From Toxotes chatareus (taxonomy: Eukaryota > Chordata > Actinopteri > Toxotidae): 64,000 bases of DNA. Each line of letters opens with the position of its first letter. Within the stretch, counting starts at the first letter, position 1. Of the stretch, positions 1-13,008 are shown piece by piece. Location of the stretch: positions 11,713,283 through 11,777,282 of the forward strand of contig CM028901.1 of the NCBI GenBank assembly GCA_016801885.1, in the 5' to 3' direction. The notes below the pieces were generated by a model, which saw only the letters and a program-made list of their open reading frames with translations, had not been told where the DNA came from and did no database searches. Made by a program: the position numbers and the translations under genes.

Positions 1-3000
1 CTTCTAAGCTATGATAGAAAAAAAAAGACAGTATGATCATCTGAGCCATGATGCTCTCAGAGTCACATTTACCCGGGAAAGAGAGACAGAAACGAGAGCA
101 AACTTGCAGCAGTTTCTGAGTGACCGACTCTGCGGCAGACAAGTTATTTTTGATGAACTAAAAATGAAAAGTTCTCTGAGCTTTAGCGCTCAGCCGCTCC
201 TCCAGCAGCCACTTCTGTTTCTTAACTGCTCTGCACCTCAACTTTCTCTCTTTCTCTCCAGCCTTAATTCTTATTGACCTGTCGGTTATTGCTCACTGCC
301 TCTCATCTCTGTCACAGCAGCTCTATTAGAGAGCAACAGAAGCCCTGTTTTTTTTTTTCTTGCCATTGCCACAGTCTAATTTCCGACAAGTTCACCACTG
401 TAGACAGAAATGTAAGCAAGTTCTGCAGTCTCCTACACAGGTGTGTGAAAATTCTCTCTTTTTTTGAACTCTCAACACGTATTAAAGAGCCCCCACAGCG
501 ACAAATGTTATCTCAGTTAAAGCAATCAGTCATTATGAACATGAACAGGATATTGTAAAAGGAGTCCTGTTGCTCAAGGGAAAAGAGAGAATTCATTAGC
601 TAATACAAAAACGTTCATGACATCTCGACACTCAGGTTAAATGATACGCCTGTGCTAATAACGACAGCAGGACTATTTCTTTGTCCCTATTTAACGGAAA
701 ATGCATTTATTTTCCACACGCACATCATGACTGTGCAACTTTCTCATTATATTATATATATATAGTCAATGACTAGATGTAACATGCACGCAAACACACA
801 CCTGTCATGTTGCATCTCCCTGATGTGTTTGTTAGCTGCGCTGCGACCTTGAGGCAACAGCAGCCACTGGATACCAGAATGTCAGAGCGTTAATATGCAG
901 GGACAACAGCACCAGAAGTGCAAGGATTCTGTAAATGGAATAAATTAGGAATTTGTCATCTTTATTGTGTTATTCTGAGTAAAAGAAACGTTGGATCTCA
1001 TCGCAAAATATGGAACCTTAATGTCCTCTGTGGTAGTTATTGCCTCCATTGCAGCATGTGCTCACAGGCATTTTACCAATACTAAAGCCTGACATTAACC
1101 CTGATCACCCCCGCCTAAGATCATGCACCTGGGATCTGAGATTAATGCACTGTACCCCAAATGTACCCATATACACACTTGCTCAAAGCAAATTTCATGT
1201 ACAAGTACTGCTAGACTTGTGATGAAAGATGCATCACCCCAGAGTTCTGCAGAAAGTTGTGTCTAGTCATGTTTAAAAGGTTTAAAAAAAAAAAAACAAC
1301 ATTTGCTTGTTGACTAAAAGAATGAAGATTGTGCGCTAGTGTTATATTTTTGGGATCATTTTAACAGCACAACAGTGTCCCAAATTTAGCTTAAATGCTT
1401 CTAACTGGAACTGATTCTCATCCCAAATAAGCCCATGTCCATATCCCAGAATACTAATCACATCTGGCAGCCACACTTAATATGAGCCAAAGTCAGCTTC
1501 TACTTGGCCTTCCAGGGTCAGCACACAGCCAAATGTGCTGCCACTCAGCTGGAATCGTCAACGCTGCCAAGCTTTTGAAAAGCAGGATGGCTCAGCTCAG
1601 TGATCGCACACGGCTGATAGGCGAAGTTTTAAGTCTGTTTTTTCTGGTTTTTTTTAAGTCTGTTTCCTATCTTTCCATAAACATCTAATAGAATGATCAA
1701 GTGATTCAAAGCCTTGATTCAAAGTGTAAATGTTCCCATTAATGTTAGCTGTGTACCATTTGTCATGGATGACTTAGATGAGCTTAGAAATCTTTTTTTT
1801 TTTTTTTTTTGGTGATAAGATCAGTGTTTGATTGATCACAAAAATAATCTCTGTCTTTGAAATGCAGAAAAATTGTCAAATCTGACATTTATGTTCGAGC
1901 ACACACTCAAACTCACACAAGTGTCTGCACTTGTTCAAACATACTTGCACACACACACCCACACATGCACACAACATAGTTTGTAGCCAGTGTGTTTGGG
2001 GGGGATCATATCTGTTTACACTAGTTAAATATTGACGCTCAAAATCTGTCAACGACGTTGGGCTCAGCCCACCCCTACCTCATCAGCTCCCCTCCTTACT
2101 AATGTATGAACAAATATGATTTATTAATGCCCTCATAGCTCATCCCAGACTCCAATTGTTTCAAAGGTTTCTGACAACGTATTTTGCCACTCTTTTCTTT
2201 TTTTTTTTATCAGCCTAGTTTTTCAACTCTGAACACAATGAGGCACAGTGAAGAATGTTGAGTGCTGTCGTGGGAGAATTCGATAAAATATGCACAAATT
2301 ACAAAGTGGAGACAATTTTCTTTCTCCTCTCGCAACCAACCACCCACACCCCTCCACCCTCAGCTACTCATTTCCCTTTTCATCTCTTCATAGCTCGCTT
2401 TCTCGGTGATAAGTACGTGTCTGTGTGCCTGACAGTCAGCGAGCATATGGAGGGTGTGTGTGGTCCTGCCAAGCAATGGAGAAATCACAGACAGGACGGC
2501 CGCACTGTAGCGCATTAGAGTAATCAGAGGGAAATTATCGCCCTTAAGTAGCTTTTGGACATCTGCAAGGCGTGCACGCATATTGTAGATACAGCTCGCA
2601 CATACAGACACACACGCAGAGGAAGCAGCACGCTCAGATACCTGACAGCGAACAGATGGACTCGGCACAACCTGTTTAAGGCATCCTTCTCTACTTTAAA
2701 AGAGTAATCATAGAAAACTAAAAGCTGGCGCTCCCTCGGGCTAGTATTTCTAATAAGCACATGAGTAAAGCCTTTTTTGAATGATGAAAGAAAACAGGAA
2801 GTCAGATGTTTGTGAGCTTGCTCAGAGGTGCAGTTAGTCGCAGTCTCCCATCTCGCAATCCCCTTGCAAGCAAGTGAAAGAGGTGAGTCTTAAATTTGAT
2901 AGGCGTGTGTTTACTTTATGAGAAATACAGCAGTTTTATTCAGGTGCACAACATGTGGCGGGGTCTTTTTTTGTGGGATGTTATTGCATATAGTTTTGCA

Positions 3001-3234
3001 GATCATGTCCTCCAAACTGATTCAGATTCATTAAACTTTATTGGCTGTTGACTCTCACCAACTTGTAAGTCTTGTAAACACAGTAGTTACCGTTCCATTC
3101 ACGGCAGTTTTGACTCAGTGAATAGCTCAGGAAGCTGAAATTGCCAGCTCACAATGCCAGCTTCCATCTCTGTCACTAAACAAACTTTCTCTCACAAAAC
3201 TCTCACATACTTTGTTACATTTCTGAGCTAACAG
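1..3234. other. Unannotated non-coding sequence
   Basis: No gene, RNA or complete mobile element is recognisable here. Open frames are at most 102 codons, on both strands, and show no family resemblance. The stretch holds a poly-T run near 1793-1811, a loose CA-rich patch around 1,900-1,960 and ordinary AT-rich sequence. It may be intergenic or part of a large intron. Confidence 0.7.
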
Positions 3235-3330
3235 GCTCTATGGATGGCAATGCCCATCTGTCAGCCAGTTGGACCACCACTTTGGTCATGTAGGCTGGAA
3301 TATCTCGCAAATCTTTGAAAGTTTTGGCTG
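3235..3330. repeat. Degenerate teleost interspersed repeat fragment
   Basis: The order of short blocks (CATCTGTCAGCCAGTTGGAC, CCACTTTGGTC, then GGAATATCTC) resembles a common teleost repeat whose core reads roughly 'ctgtcagtc...ccactttggtc...gaaatatctcaacaactattggatgg'. The GAAATATCTC part of the same family is seen again at 22,568. This copy is short and diverged. The family assignment is from memory. Confidence 0.35.
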
Positions 3331-4399
3331 TTGGTTGATGTTTTCCTTCTACTGATTAACCATTAACCACCATTAAGTGTCTCAACCACACTACTTCAGC
3401 ACCACTACTTTATTCCAAGTTAGATCCAAGATAATGTTCTACTACCAGTGAAGTTAATCATTTTCTAATTTTTTGGAAGAAAAGGGAGAAAAGTTAAATG
3501 CAAAATAGTAATTACTCCTTTGCAATTTCCTTAATTTCATGGGAAGATGTGTGAATCGAAAGTTATTGTATTGCCCGTAAAATCTAAACCTTGTTCATAT
3601 ATACTGGATACTCATTGTGCACTATAGCAATACAAAGACACAACACAACACAAACGACCCCACTCGTAAGAGATACAACACAAAGAAGAGAAGAGAAGAC
3701 ATCAATCATGTCACAGTAAATGATACTGTTGTTATATTGCAGTACCTTTTTGTTGCACTTTGAAAATCTCTCTCCAGAGATCTTGGCTGTGCTTTTTTTG
3801 TTTGTTTTTTCGTTCTTGTCAACTTCATCCAAGGCCTCCTTTTGTTTTTTGGGGGTTGTTTTTTTTTTTTTTTTGGACAATGTGGTCATACGTGTCTGGC
3901 ACGACAAGTGGCCTCTCTGAATTGTGTGGCTGTCAGGTCTGTTTTGTCCAGAAGTTTTTTGGGAGAGAAAAAGGAAAGAGAGAATGCCGGGGGTGGAGTG
4001 AGAGTATGTATGTGTGTACCATCAAACCGTCATAAAGTGTCAGGTTGTGTCTGTAGGAAGCCTGATGCCAGTGTGATGGGGCCTTCCTCTGCCGCCGCCG
4101 CCAACACCAACCCACCCCCCCCAATCCCTTGTCCCCTGCTTCTCATTTCACAGGTGGACAAGCACATTAGTTCCAGCCCTAATCCATCACCATGGATCCC
4201 GGCTCATATGTAAGGAATGCACACAATACAGACACAACAATAGACACACGCATGCACCCACATACGTAGAGTCATGTCAGCTGGGATGTGTGGAAGGCCA
4301 GTGCTAGATGTACAAGAAAGATGTTCTTGTTTAGAAGAGCTTCAGTGTATTTGCTCTCTGACTGTTGAGATCAAGAGAAAGGAGCGGTTGTACACACAC
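3331..4399. other. Unannotated non-coding sequence
   Basis: Several overlapping open frames of up to 123 codons lie at 3584-4213 on both strands, but they read through T-rich (about 3,790-3,875) and C-rich (4,109-4,122) tracts. I see no gene. Confidence 0.65.
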
Positions 4400-4645
4400 A
4401 GACCCAGGTTTGTACATCTGTCTTTGTGAGGACACTCATTGACATAATGCATTCCCTAGCCCTTTATCCTAATCTTAACCAAAGCCCAATTCTAACCCTA
4501 ACCCTGAAACCAAGTCTAAACCTTCAAACAGCCATTTTAAGGTGCATCAGGAAGTGAGGATCGGCCAAAATGTCCTCACTTTCCCAAAATGTCCTCACTT
4601 TAATGTTTTAAATTCAAACCGTGTACAAGTATACAGACACAGACA

Positions 4646-4683
<38 letters not shown>
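4400..4683 (+). repeat. Teleost GAGGACA-type interspersed repeat with (CA)n tail
   Basis: The block contains TTTGTGAGGACACTCATTGA, 'CATAATGCATTCCCTAGCCC', a short telomere-like CTAACCCTAACCCTGA stretch, two copies of AAAATGTCCTCACTTT, then GTACAAGTATACA and a (CA)n run. This order matches a repeat seen widely in teleost introns and intergenic DNA. It encodes nothing. The telomere-like part is a normal component of this family, so it is not evidence of a chromosome end. Boundaries are approximate. Confidence 0.6.
4647..4682. repeat. (CA)n microsatellite
   Basis: Uninterrupted dinucleotide run of about 18 units forming the tail of the GAGGACA-type repeat just upstream. Confidence 0.95.
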
Positions 4684-4687
<4 letters not shown>

Positions 4688-7008
4688 TTAATGAATCAGA
4701 TGTTTATTACCCTTAGACGCTGGATTTAACAGGTTTCAAATTGTCTTGTATTTTATCTCAGCCCTGCTTCACAAACGTTCCCGTTGGTGCACACTGCTCT
4801 CCACCCACTTACGGATCATTCCATGTCACTGGCTGCTGGTGGTAGGTCCTCTTTAAGTACAGGGCATCAGCCCGAGGTGAAATGTTCCATTTTGACATTC
4901 ATGCGGATCGTCATCTCTGAAAAGCGGCTCGGTAGCTCTGCTGCTATCCAGGATGCTGCATTGTTGCGAGGAAATGTCAACAGGAGAGTGGAATGGGGAA
5001 GAAAGGGAAAAGAGAAGGGGAGTGACAGAACATGAATTGCGCTCATGGGTGTTTTGCTTGCTGCTGATTCCGTCGCCAGATTTGTCACCTCTGAGCACGA
5101 GCGAATGTGTGTCGCCTTAAACTTAAACATAAATGCTATTTCTGCATGCCTCTCTCTCTCTCCATTTGTATTCATGCAGTACTTAGAATTATAAGCACTT
5201 ACTACCCAGGGGCTAGTGTCCCATTTTTAGTGCTGATGTGCGTTTAACCTCACAGTGATGTTATAAACAGTTCCTTAACAAAGAATGAAAAAATCCATCT
5301 CAACTCTTCTGGCTAACTCCACCATGGGAGCAATTTACAACTTTCTCATCTCAAGGCTATTTGTCTGCTTCCACACCACTGGGGTTTTATATTATATATG
5401 TGTGTGTGTGTGTGTCTGTGTGTGCATGTGTGCTGCATGCAAGACTTAGACATCCTAAATTGCAGCATTTAAAAAAAAAAAAAAAAAAAAGGGGGGAGTA
5501 GCACAGAATAAAAAAACTGCTGCCCATGACTCTGGCCCACACACCACACACTCCTTGCCAACAGACAACCTTCACTGCTACTTAATTAATAAAAGAATGG
5601 GGGAAGTAGTGAGGCAGCTCCAATTAATAAGATTTTATGGCTGGTTCATTTCATTCACCACAGGTTGTTTTTGCTCTGCATGGTAGAACCATGTTGGGAA
5701 AAAGAAAAAAAAAACAGAGCCAGGATGCGTATCTTTACTAAATCTGCTTGTTTGTATATCTCTAGTCTTTCAGCAAAATGTCTGCAGTGTCCTTTGTGCG
5801 ACACTATGCGAGCAACAAAAAGCAGCTGTCTAATGCAATTCAAAAAGGTTTGTTTGTATAAAAGATGTATGCATCTGCCAGTCACAGCCGAGCAGCTCCA
5901 CTGTTTTATCACTTTCCTTTCTGATGACACCGCGGCACAATTTGAGCTTTGCAGCAGCAACGTTTGAGCAGCTCACTTGCAAAGAAACTTCGACTGTAGC
6001 CCCACACTGTTAAAAATTCAAGTTGAGCCCCACAGTTTCCTGTGTGTCTGGTTTAGTTTGAGGGAACAGCCTCCGACGTCAAAGATTTCACCAGACGTCA
6101 CAAAAGTAATTCGGTCATTCATTATGGACATTTAGTGTCTAGCGTTAGCAATGACAGCTGACACTGAGTTACTTAAACCCCGCTGGAGAGTTTCTGAGTG
6201 TCACAGCTCTGCCCTGTCGAGGATTTCAGCTCTTCAGTCTGGTTAGAGCTACTCAGTTGTTTCAACTCATTGAGACCAGCTCCACCCGAGGAACAGCTCC
6301 ATGTCCTCATATGACTAAGAACACTCTAAACAGTACTCACATGTCCACATGTACATGGAAGCAGTTATTGGTCACTCAACTAAATTTTGTAACACAGTCG
6401 TTTCCCAGCTGTAGTAAATATAGCTCAGTGTATATTGACCCGTTCTGTAGTTATCATTCAGCCCTGCGCTCATTGCATACCAGACACTTTCACACTACAG
6501 CAATACAATAAAAAGTAATTTCACAGTTAATTATCATTTCTCACACAGAAACATATTTTAACAGACCACTAACGAAAAAAAAAATATATGTACTGTTAAT
6601 GAACCAATTTCAAGCTGTGTGCGTTTTCATGCGTATAAAGATCATATGGACCCATTTCTTTTCCAGCAGAGACTTAGGTTAACGTGACTTTATCTGTCAT
6701 GTGGTTTCTGGATCAGAGCAAGTCTGCGGTGTCTCCACCCGGCCGGGGCTGCAGGGGTGCTCTTTGGGAAACCAGAGGAGGAATAGCAATTACATAGCAG
6801 GACTTAAATCTCATACTTCGATCTGATAAAATGTCAGCCAGTGCATCTTTGAGAATATCAATACACGCGGGTCCAATTGTGACACTGTGTGAAAGAAGTT
6901 CCAGGGGATAGTGGAGTAGATAATTGGGATGGCACTAAAAAATTTCTTCAATATTTAGAATGAACAGTTATGATATTAATATAATGATAAATCATTTAAT
7001 ATCTGATT
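4684..7008. other. Unannotated non-coding sequence
   Basis: Contains a short GT run near 5,400, a poly-A run at about 5,470-5,490 followed by a G run, and unremarkable sequence otherwise. Two overlapping opposite-strand frames of about 100 codons at 5,655-5,967 have no recognisable product. Confidence 0.65.
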
Positions 7009-7039
7009 TATATATATATATATATATTTTTTTTTTTTT
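7009..7039. repeat. (TA)n followed by poly-T
   Basis: A TA run of about nine units runs directly into twelve or more T residues. Confidence 0.9.
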
Positions 7040-7879
7040 CATTGGTGATTCTAGTTGTCACTTTATGAAAACCTTATCTAGAGTTTGTGTTATTTACAAT
7101 GCGAGTCACCCCCCTCAGCACTTAGATTACAGTTTAATAGTGTTGATAAACAGAAGCCACCTGATCTTGGCAATCTGTTTTGTTTTGATCATCAGGTAGC
7201 GGAGAAATTTAGATTAATTAGCAACAAATGGCAAAGTAAATTGAATGAAACACAGCAATCAGATTTGTGGTTGGTATTTAAAGGGAGTAGAGGACATAGT
7301 GATGGAATATGTTGGGGATTCTTTTAGGCACAAATATGTTTGTTTGTTTCACCTCGTCCTTCGATGATCATTAATCTGTGTGTTGAGGTTTCTTTGTTGT
7401 TTTCATGGCAGGTCACCCAGTGGGTATCATTATTCTTTTGGTCCAGACTAATGCTGCTTTGTAGGCCAGCTGGTTGATGTCGCAGCTATACTGTGCCAGT
7501 GTGCCTGCATATAACGCAGCTCTATACAACAGGCCTGAACATTACAAGCTTCCATTCTTTTTGACCTCATAATATATATCTTGATATATTATCGGAGTAA
7601 TGAGGTCTGATCTCCCACCTTTGAATGCCTGGTATTTCTCCCTTCATAGTCCTTTCTCACGGCTGAATTCCATTTAGCTGCTTCAGTCCTGAAATAGTGC
7701 ATAACTTTTCTAGTATGGCTAGTGATCATGATGGGGCTCTTGTTTAGTTAATCACCTGTTGAGCTCAACAGGTACTTACACCTAAAAAGTTTCTCAGGCC
7801 TCCTCAAGCTCAGGTGTTTTGGGGCCACACACCACGTGCATTTGAGTCTTCCATGAATTGATGGCTCCCCACACAAGTG
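7040..7879. other. Unannotated non-coding sequence
   Basis: AT-rich sequence with no gene recognised. A small imperfect palindrome of ATAATATAT type lies near 7,568-7,592. Confidence 0.65.
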
Positions 7880-7915
7880 GCACTAAAATGAATTAGCCCT
7901 AATTCATTTTAGTGC
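7880..7915. repeat. Perfect 17-bp inverted repeat, 2-nt spacer
   Basis: The arm GCACTAAAATGAATTAG (7880-7896) is followed by CC and its exact reverse complement (7899-7915). The loop is too small for a microRNA precursor, and I saw no second copy in the window that would indicate a mobile element. It could form a cruciform. Confidence 0.9.
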
Positions 7916-9283
7916 TTTTTTGGAACTGTTTGCTCTAGTTCTTTGAGCGAGTGGGCTTCATGTGAGCTGCAATTTTTAATTGTGGCTTTCTGTCAAAATT
8001 GCCTTAAAGAACAACACAGTTGCGGGGGAATTGTTTTTGCCTGGCTTACGTGAGGCAGGAGGAAGGGGCGGAGTTAGATGACTTATTCAGCAATCAGTTA
8101 TGTTTAGCCACGGACAATCAAAAGTCTGTGGCCAGATATAATTGATTGCATGTACACTTGGATGAGATCTCATCACAATGCCAGCCAGACTAGAGTGCAG
8201 ATCATGTTTCTCAGAACCAAGAGCATTCTGGTTCCAATGCGTTCCACCTTTTTCTGTACTTTGCATCATCCAGATGAGAAATCTAGACACAAAGCAAGTG
8301 TTGGTTCTATGTCAGAGAGGTATTGATTTATCTCTATGGTTATTTTTGAGGCTGTAGCTGGTTTAGTTCTCCGTTGGATTCTATTACATTAAATATGTTT
8401 GTAATATTTTGTCTGCCCCTGTTTGCTGTAAAGTATATAGTGCAGCATCAGTATTTCTCCACAGTGAGTGGCAGCAGATGAGTTATTTTTTTCCTCACTA
8501 AGTTTTATTTATATCGATCTACTTTTCTGGACCACATTATTCACCATTTCCTACAGTCCTGCCTGTGTGAAAACAAACTGCCCTCTTTGCATTTGTGCAT
8601 TTGTGTGCTGCGTGTGTTAATGTTTGTAAGTTGTTGAACTAGCAAGTACTCGCTTTAGAACCACAATGGTTTGTTCCATACGGGAAAAAAATCCTTGAAA
8701 TTACGTCTGCTTGCGTTTATCAGGCTTTTTAGCTGTGGATAATGGCTCACTCTCTAAATCACATATAGACTTTAAAATCCACAGCTGTACGAGGATCGAT
8801 GCCCGGCCCAGGTCTGGTAATCGACACTGTCTCTCATTCTGTCTCTTGTCTGAAGGCTTACAGTAAGGATGGCCTGTCTGCCTTTCTCTGGGCACTCTCA
8901 GCTCGCTGTTCAGACATTTCAGACATAATGTCACTATTGCTGGACTTTATCCAGCCTGATAAGCAGAACTGCAGCTGAGGAGAGCAGACATCTGGTTGCC
9001 AGCTTCCCATTTTAACTTCGAACAGGATTAGATTCCCTTGCCTGGAAACAAATTTGTTTTATTCCATCCAGCAAACTCCAAACAAGGAACAGGCTGCGAA
9101 ATATGCTTGTCATTATCCATCTTAAAAGCTTGCACAGGCTTAATGAAGATTTTTGCCATTCTTCACTGGCAAGCTTTCGCTTCAGCATCTCAAACCAACA
9201 GCTTTGGTTCCATCATTTTTCCTCAGAGAGACGCTAGAAGCTTCCAATCACCGAAAACACTGCATATAGTCTCTCCAAGGACT
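7916..9283. other. Unannotated non-coding sequence
   Basis: No recognisable gene or repeat. Open frames are under 100 codons. Sequence is mixed AT-rich with no long simple repeats. Confidence 0.65.
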
Positions 9284-9330
9284 CTTTTAAGAACATCTTT
9301 AAAGATGTTCTTAAAAGAACATCTTTAAAG
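9284..9330. repeat. 34-bp perfect palindrome plus third half-repeat
   Basis: Positions 9284-9317 are their own reverse complement, centred between 9300 and 9301. The 16-mer AAGAACATCTTTAAAG at 9289-9304 occurs again as a direct repeat at 9315-9330, so the region is a short series of alternating forward and reverse copies. It contains AGAACA and TGTTCT half-sites like those of steroid-receptor elements, but they are 10 nt apart, not the usual 3. Confidence 0.92.
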
Positions 9331-10192
9331 GAGGAAAAGAAAAAAAAATAGAGAGAAATTCCCAAAATGCTGAAATGAGATGAAAATGGGTTTTGTGTTT
9401 TATGTGTTGTCATCGAAACTCAGCCGAAGTCGTCCTTATCTGGAAGAAACTCTGAATTCAAACCATCTCTTCTGCCAACTCAGAGAGCTTATTGGACTTG
9501 TTAAGCTGCGCAGCTTGATGGAATGAAAGAGAATTCTGAAGGTGTTTGAATGAAATGTAATGGCACCTATTACACAGTCGACACTGGGGATGTAAAAATG
9601 AACTGATAAGTGTGGGAAAATTGTCAGAAAAAAAAAAATCAACTCCTAATTGTCCAAATCAAGTCATATCAAATCACATACTGTTACAGGTAAATATACC
9701 TGTATAATTCTGGACTGTGTATTGAATCATTTAAGAAGGAGAGATACGCACCCCTACATTAGCTGGGACTCTTTAGCTCTTTAACATCCAGTGATATGAT
9801 CTATACATGATCATGAAGCCCAGATGTGGAACTGACAGAACTTATATTGGTTTGCTGAGCATTTAAACGCAGAGACAGTAACAATAAAAATCTTTATAGC
9901 AGTGCAATTTTGGAAATTTGTGTCACAGCTGTGGTGAAAACAAAATGGTGTCTCAGGAATGAATGGAGGCAGCTGGCTGAGGGAAAGCCAAGCGGAGTAG
10001 GGTTGAAAGCAAAACGCTCCCTGTGTCGTTATTTCTGCTTTACGTTTTACTTCACTTTATTCTCATTCCACTGGAAGGCTGGGCCGTCACAGTGGCTGCT
10101 GCCTGCCTGCTGGTCATTTTCCCTCTCTCTCAGTTTTTGTTGTTGGTGGGGGGGGCTCTCAACTGACTAAGTGCTCCAAATGGATTCCACCT

Positions 10193-10215
10193 CTTTCTTT
10201 CTTTCTTTCTTTCTG
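10193..10215. repeat. (CTTT)n microsatellite
   Basis: About six tetranucleotide units. Confidence 0.9.
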
Positions 10216-10600
10216 TGCCCCCCAGTCCTGTCTCACCTCTTACTCTTGCAGCATTTCATGTGTTCTGAAGTAAAATCGGGCCAGTAGACAACAGACGTCG
10301 GCAGATGAGCACCAAATAGAGCATGATCACTGAGAGACCACTGACAAGACCTCTCAAGTTCTCCGGCTGGCTTTGTGAGAAACAGGAAGGATTTTCAGGA
10401 TCTGGCAGGATGGCGATATACGTTTGTGAGAATTAGATAAAGAGATTAACAGCGAATCATATGTTGTGTCTACTTCACAGAAAACTCAATCTGAAGGCCG
10501 TTCTGTGGTCACAACACATCTGTGCATGTCTGTGAGTGTTACTCTCTTATTCGGAAAGAGGCAAAAAAGAGGAGGTGAGGGGGTGAGCTGAAGAGGAGAA

Positions 10601-10613
10601 GGGGGGGGGGGGG
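10601..10613 (+). repeat. Poly-G run (13 G)
   Basis: Thirteen consecutive G residues preceded by purine-rich sequence with further G runs. It is a possible G-quadruplex and also a place where read length errors are likely. Confidence 0.85.
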
Positions 10614-12828
10614 TCTAGAAGTTAAACTGCATGCAGATATTTTTACTTCCAGTCTGTGTTCCTCCGTGATGGGCTGGCAGCTGCTGCCAACGCAGGCTTC
10701 CAGTTCAGCAAACATCTGGGCATCCCAGACCTCCCTTGCCTGCTAAATGTGTGCAGAAAGAGAGAAGCTGAGAGGGACATGCCGCAAATAACGCTGGTCT
10801 AAAGGTGAAGGATGAAAATATGGTAGGGGGAAAAAAACTAAAAATGACAGAGGGGAACAGATTTGGAATATTATATTATGATCGACAGAGAAATTAAGCA
10901 AAATATGCATAAAATATACTGCATATTTCCTGAACATTCCTTAGGCAAACACCTAATTTGTGTTTCTTTTCTTTCTTTCTTTCTTTTTTTTTTAAAGACC
11001 ATAATCTCTTCATTTAAATGTCCACGCACAGCTCAGATAGGCACTCGTATTGATCAGGCTTTTATTTTCTGTGTTTGGGTCTTATCTGCTCTGCAGCGTT
11101 TGGACAAATGCCTAAAATCATCCGGCCCATATTCCAGGTGGTCCACATATCTGCATGGCGTTAACCTCCGTAGTTGATTGGATTTTGTTATCTCTGTAAT
11201 TGTTTTAATCAGCCAATCACAATTAGCCTCCAGGAAAAACAGACAGAAAGAGGAAGCGGGGGGGAGAGAGGCTTCACTTTATTCCTGTCGGATCATATTT
11301 TCATTGCAATGACTTACAGAAAATTTGCCAAACACATTTTATCTGAGGTCAGTTTGTAATGAGGCGCTGAAGGTTTTTTTTTTCCTTTTCTTTTTTTGTC
11401 ATAGCAACAATGCATTATTGCTCGAGCTGTCAGTCAGACATCTGGCATCTAATCGCATCTCTTTTCAACACAAAAGGAGCCCATTGAATTCGAGTGCTCT
11501 CTAAGGAAAGTAAAGTGGCTTACCTAGAAAGTACTGGACAATGTAATACTCAAGAGACAATTGACAACTGACCTTGCACTTCTATTTTTGCACATGAAGG
11601 GGATGAGTCTTCTTCCTTTGTCTACTTCTTTTTCTTCTTCTTGGGTCCGTTTTATTGCCTTTCTCCAAAGTAACCCCCTTTTTTTAATGTACAGAGGGAG
11701 TTCAAAGTTTTTAATTTGTGAAAACTGCAAGCATAAACCCACATAAACTTAACAATTTTAATTACAGCATGTTGGCATGCAAATCATTCCACCGCTGATG
11801 GGTGCAGTGGGGACTAGGTTGCCTGTTCTGAATAGATAATTAACTTGATTGCCGTTTTTTTTCAGGACCTAAAACATGCCAGTTTGTTAAGGCAGAGGGG
11901 CACAGAAACAAAACAAAACATTGAAATGTGCCTGTTTACAGCTTTTGACCTCTGGAGAAGGATTATCAGTACCTTTTTAGCTCTGAGTTAGCTTTTCAGG
12001 CTACCTCATGGAAAGAAAAATGCTAAATAAATCTTACCGGTCCAATACACAAGAGCATAATATGTTACTTTTAGTTGCTTTTCTGTCAGCTGCTCATAAG
12101 ATTTAGTATGAATTCTTTGCTTTTGTTTGAAGCTTAAATATCCTGTTGGCAGGAATACTACTTCTTCTCAGGCTATAATCCATCAGTGTAGATTCAGCAG
12201 TGCCTGGTTTTGTAGCATTTGTTTTTTTTTTTTTTTTTTTGGTGATACTCAATTGAACCCCAAAGGAAAACTTCATGTTTTTGAGTCCTTTTTTTTCCAA
12301 GAAGGATTAAATGGACTGAAAGATACGGTATAGTACTTAACAAGCCTTACACATTATTTCTTTTTATTTTATCCTGAATTATGCTTCAAGGTGGGAGAGA
12401 AAATATGGCATGAATGCATAAAAGTGTTTTCCAAGAATTTCTTGCAGCACATTCACTGTAACTGAATAATTCTGTCATAGTTTTTCAACCTTACACTTTT
12501 TTCTTCTGGCATTTTGCTCACTTTTACTGAAGAGCTAATCCATGTTAAATAATCACATAGTGGCTATATCTCCATTTACTTCTGTACATATTGTTACATT
12601 TCAAAAGTGAGGACCGTGACACTGATTTGGTTGTGTTTTTTTTTTTTCTATTCCAGTGGTAAAGTTTTACAGCACAGCGATTTATATCAAGCTTATTGCT
12701 TGCTTGCTGTGGATGCCAACATTAGCTGTAAGACTGTAAACCCTGTTGTTGGCATCTCTGCTTAACTCAATATCAGACCAAGATATTTATATTTTATTTC
12801 ATTTACATTCCATTTTTATACCAGCACC

Positions 12829-12870
12829 TTAGTTAGTTACTTTAGTAACTAACCTAACTTAGTTAGTTAC
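12829..12870. repeat. AGTTAGTTAC inverted and direct repeat cluster
   Basis: GTTAGTTAC, a 4-nt TTTA spacer and GTAACTAAC form a hairpin with 9-bp arms, followed by another AGTTAGTTAC in direct orientation. It lies just upstream of a retroposon tail and may be part of it. Confidence 0.7.
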
Positions 12871-12894
12871 TTTTCACTTTTTACTTTGAACTGC

Positions 12895-13008
12895 TGCTTT
12901 ACTGTGTTTTTTGGTGTTGTACTGCTGCTGGTACCCAAATTTCCCCAAGGGACCTCCCAAAGGGATTAATAAAGTATATTCTATTCTATTCTATTCTATT
13001 CTATTCTA
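12895..13008 (+). mobile_element. 3' tail of a non-LTR retroposon (LINE or SINE), plus strand
   Basis: The conserved part CCAAATTTCCCCAAGGGACC, then CTCCCAAAGGGATTAATAAA and an (ATTCT)n tail of about six units, is the type of 3' end found on 5'-truncated fish non-LTR retroposons. A second copy with almost the same core lies in reverse orientation at 18,678-18,728. No reverse transcriptase is present. Which family (for example L2-like) cannot be told without a search. Confidence 0.65.

Larger units (their letters stand above)
9331..12828. other. Unannotated non-coding sequence
   Basis: AT-rich sequence with simple tracts: (CTTT)n at 10,193, a 13-G run at 10,601, T/C-rich patches near 10,965-10,995 and 11,375-11,400, and poly-T near 12,221-12,240. 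Short frames on both strands have no recognisable product. Confidence 0.65.

Noticed and set aside
4490..4507. Interstitial telomere array
   Set aside because: Only about two CTAACCC units, embedded in an interspersed repeat.
7880..7915. microRNA precursor
   Set aside because: Arms of 17 bp with a 2-nt loop are too short and too tight for a precursor hairpin.
9289..9312. Steroid receptor response element in the 34-bp palindrome
   Set aside because: The AGAACA and TGTTCT half-sites are 10 nt apart; the known element needs 3.
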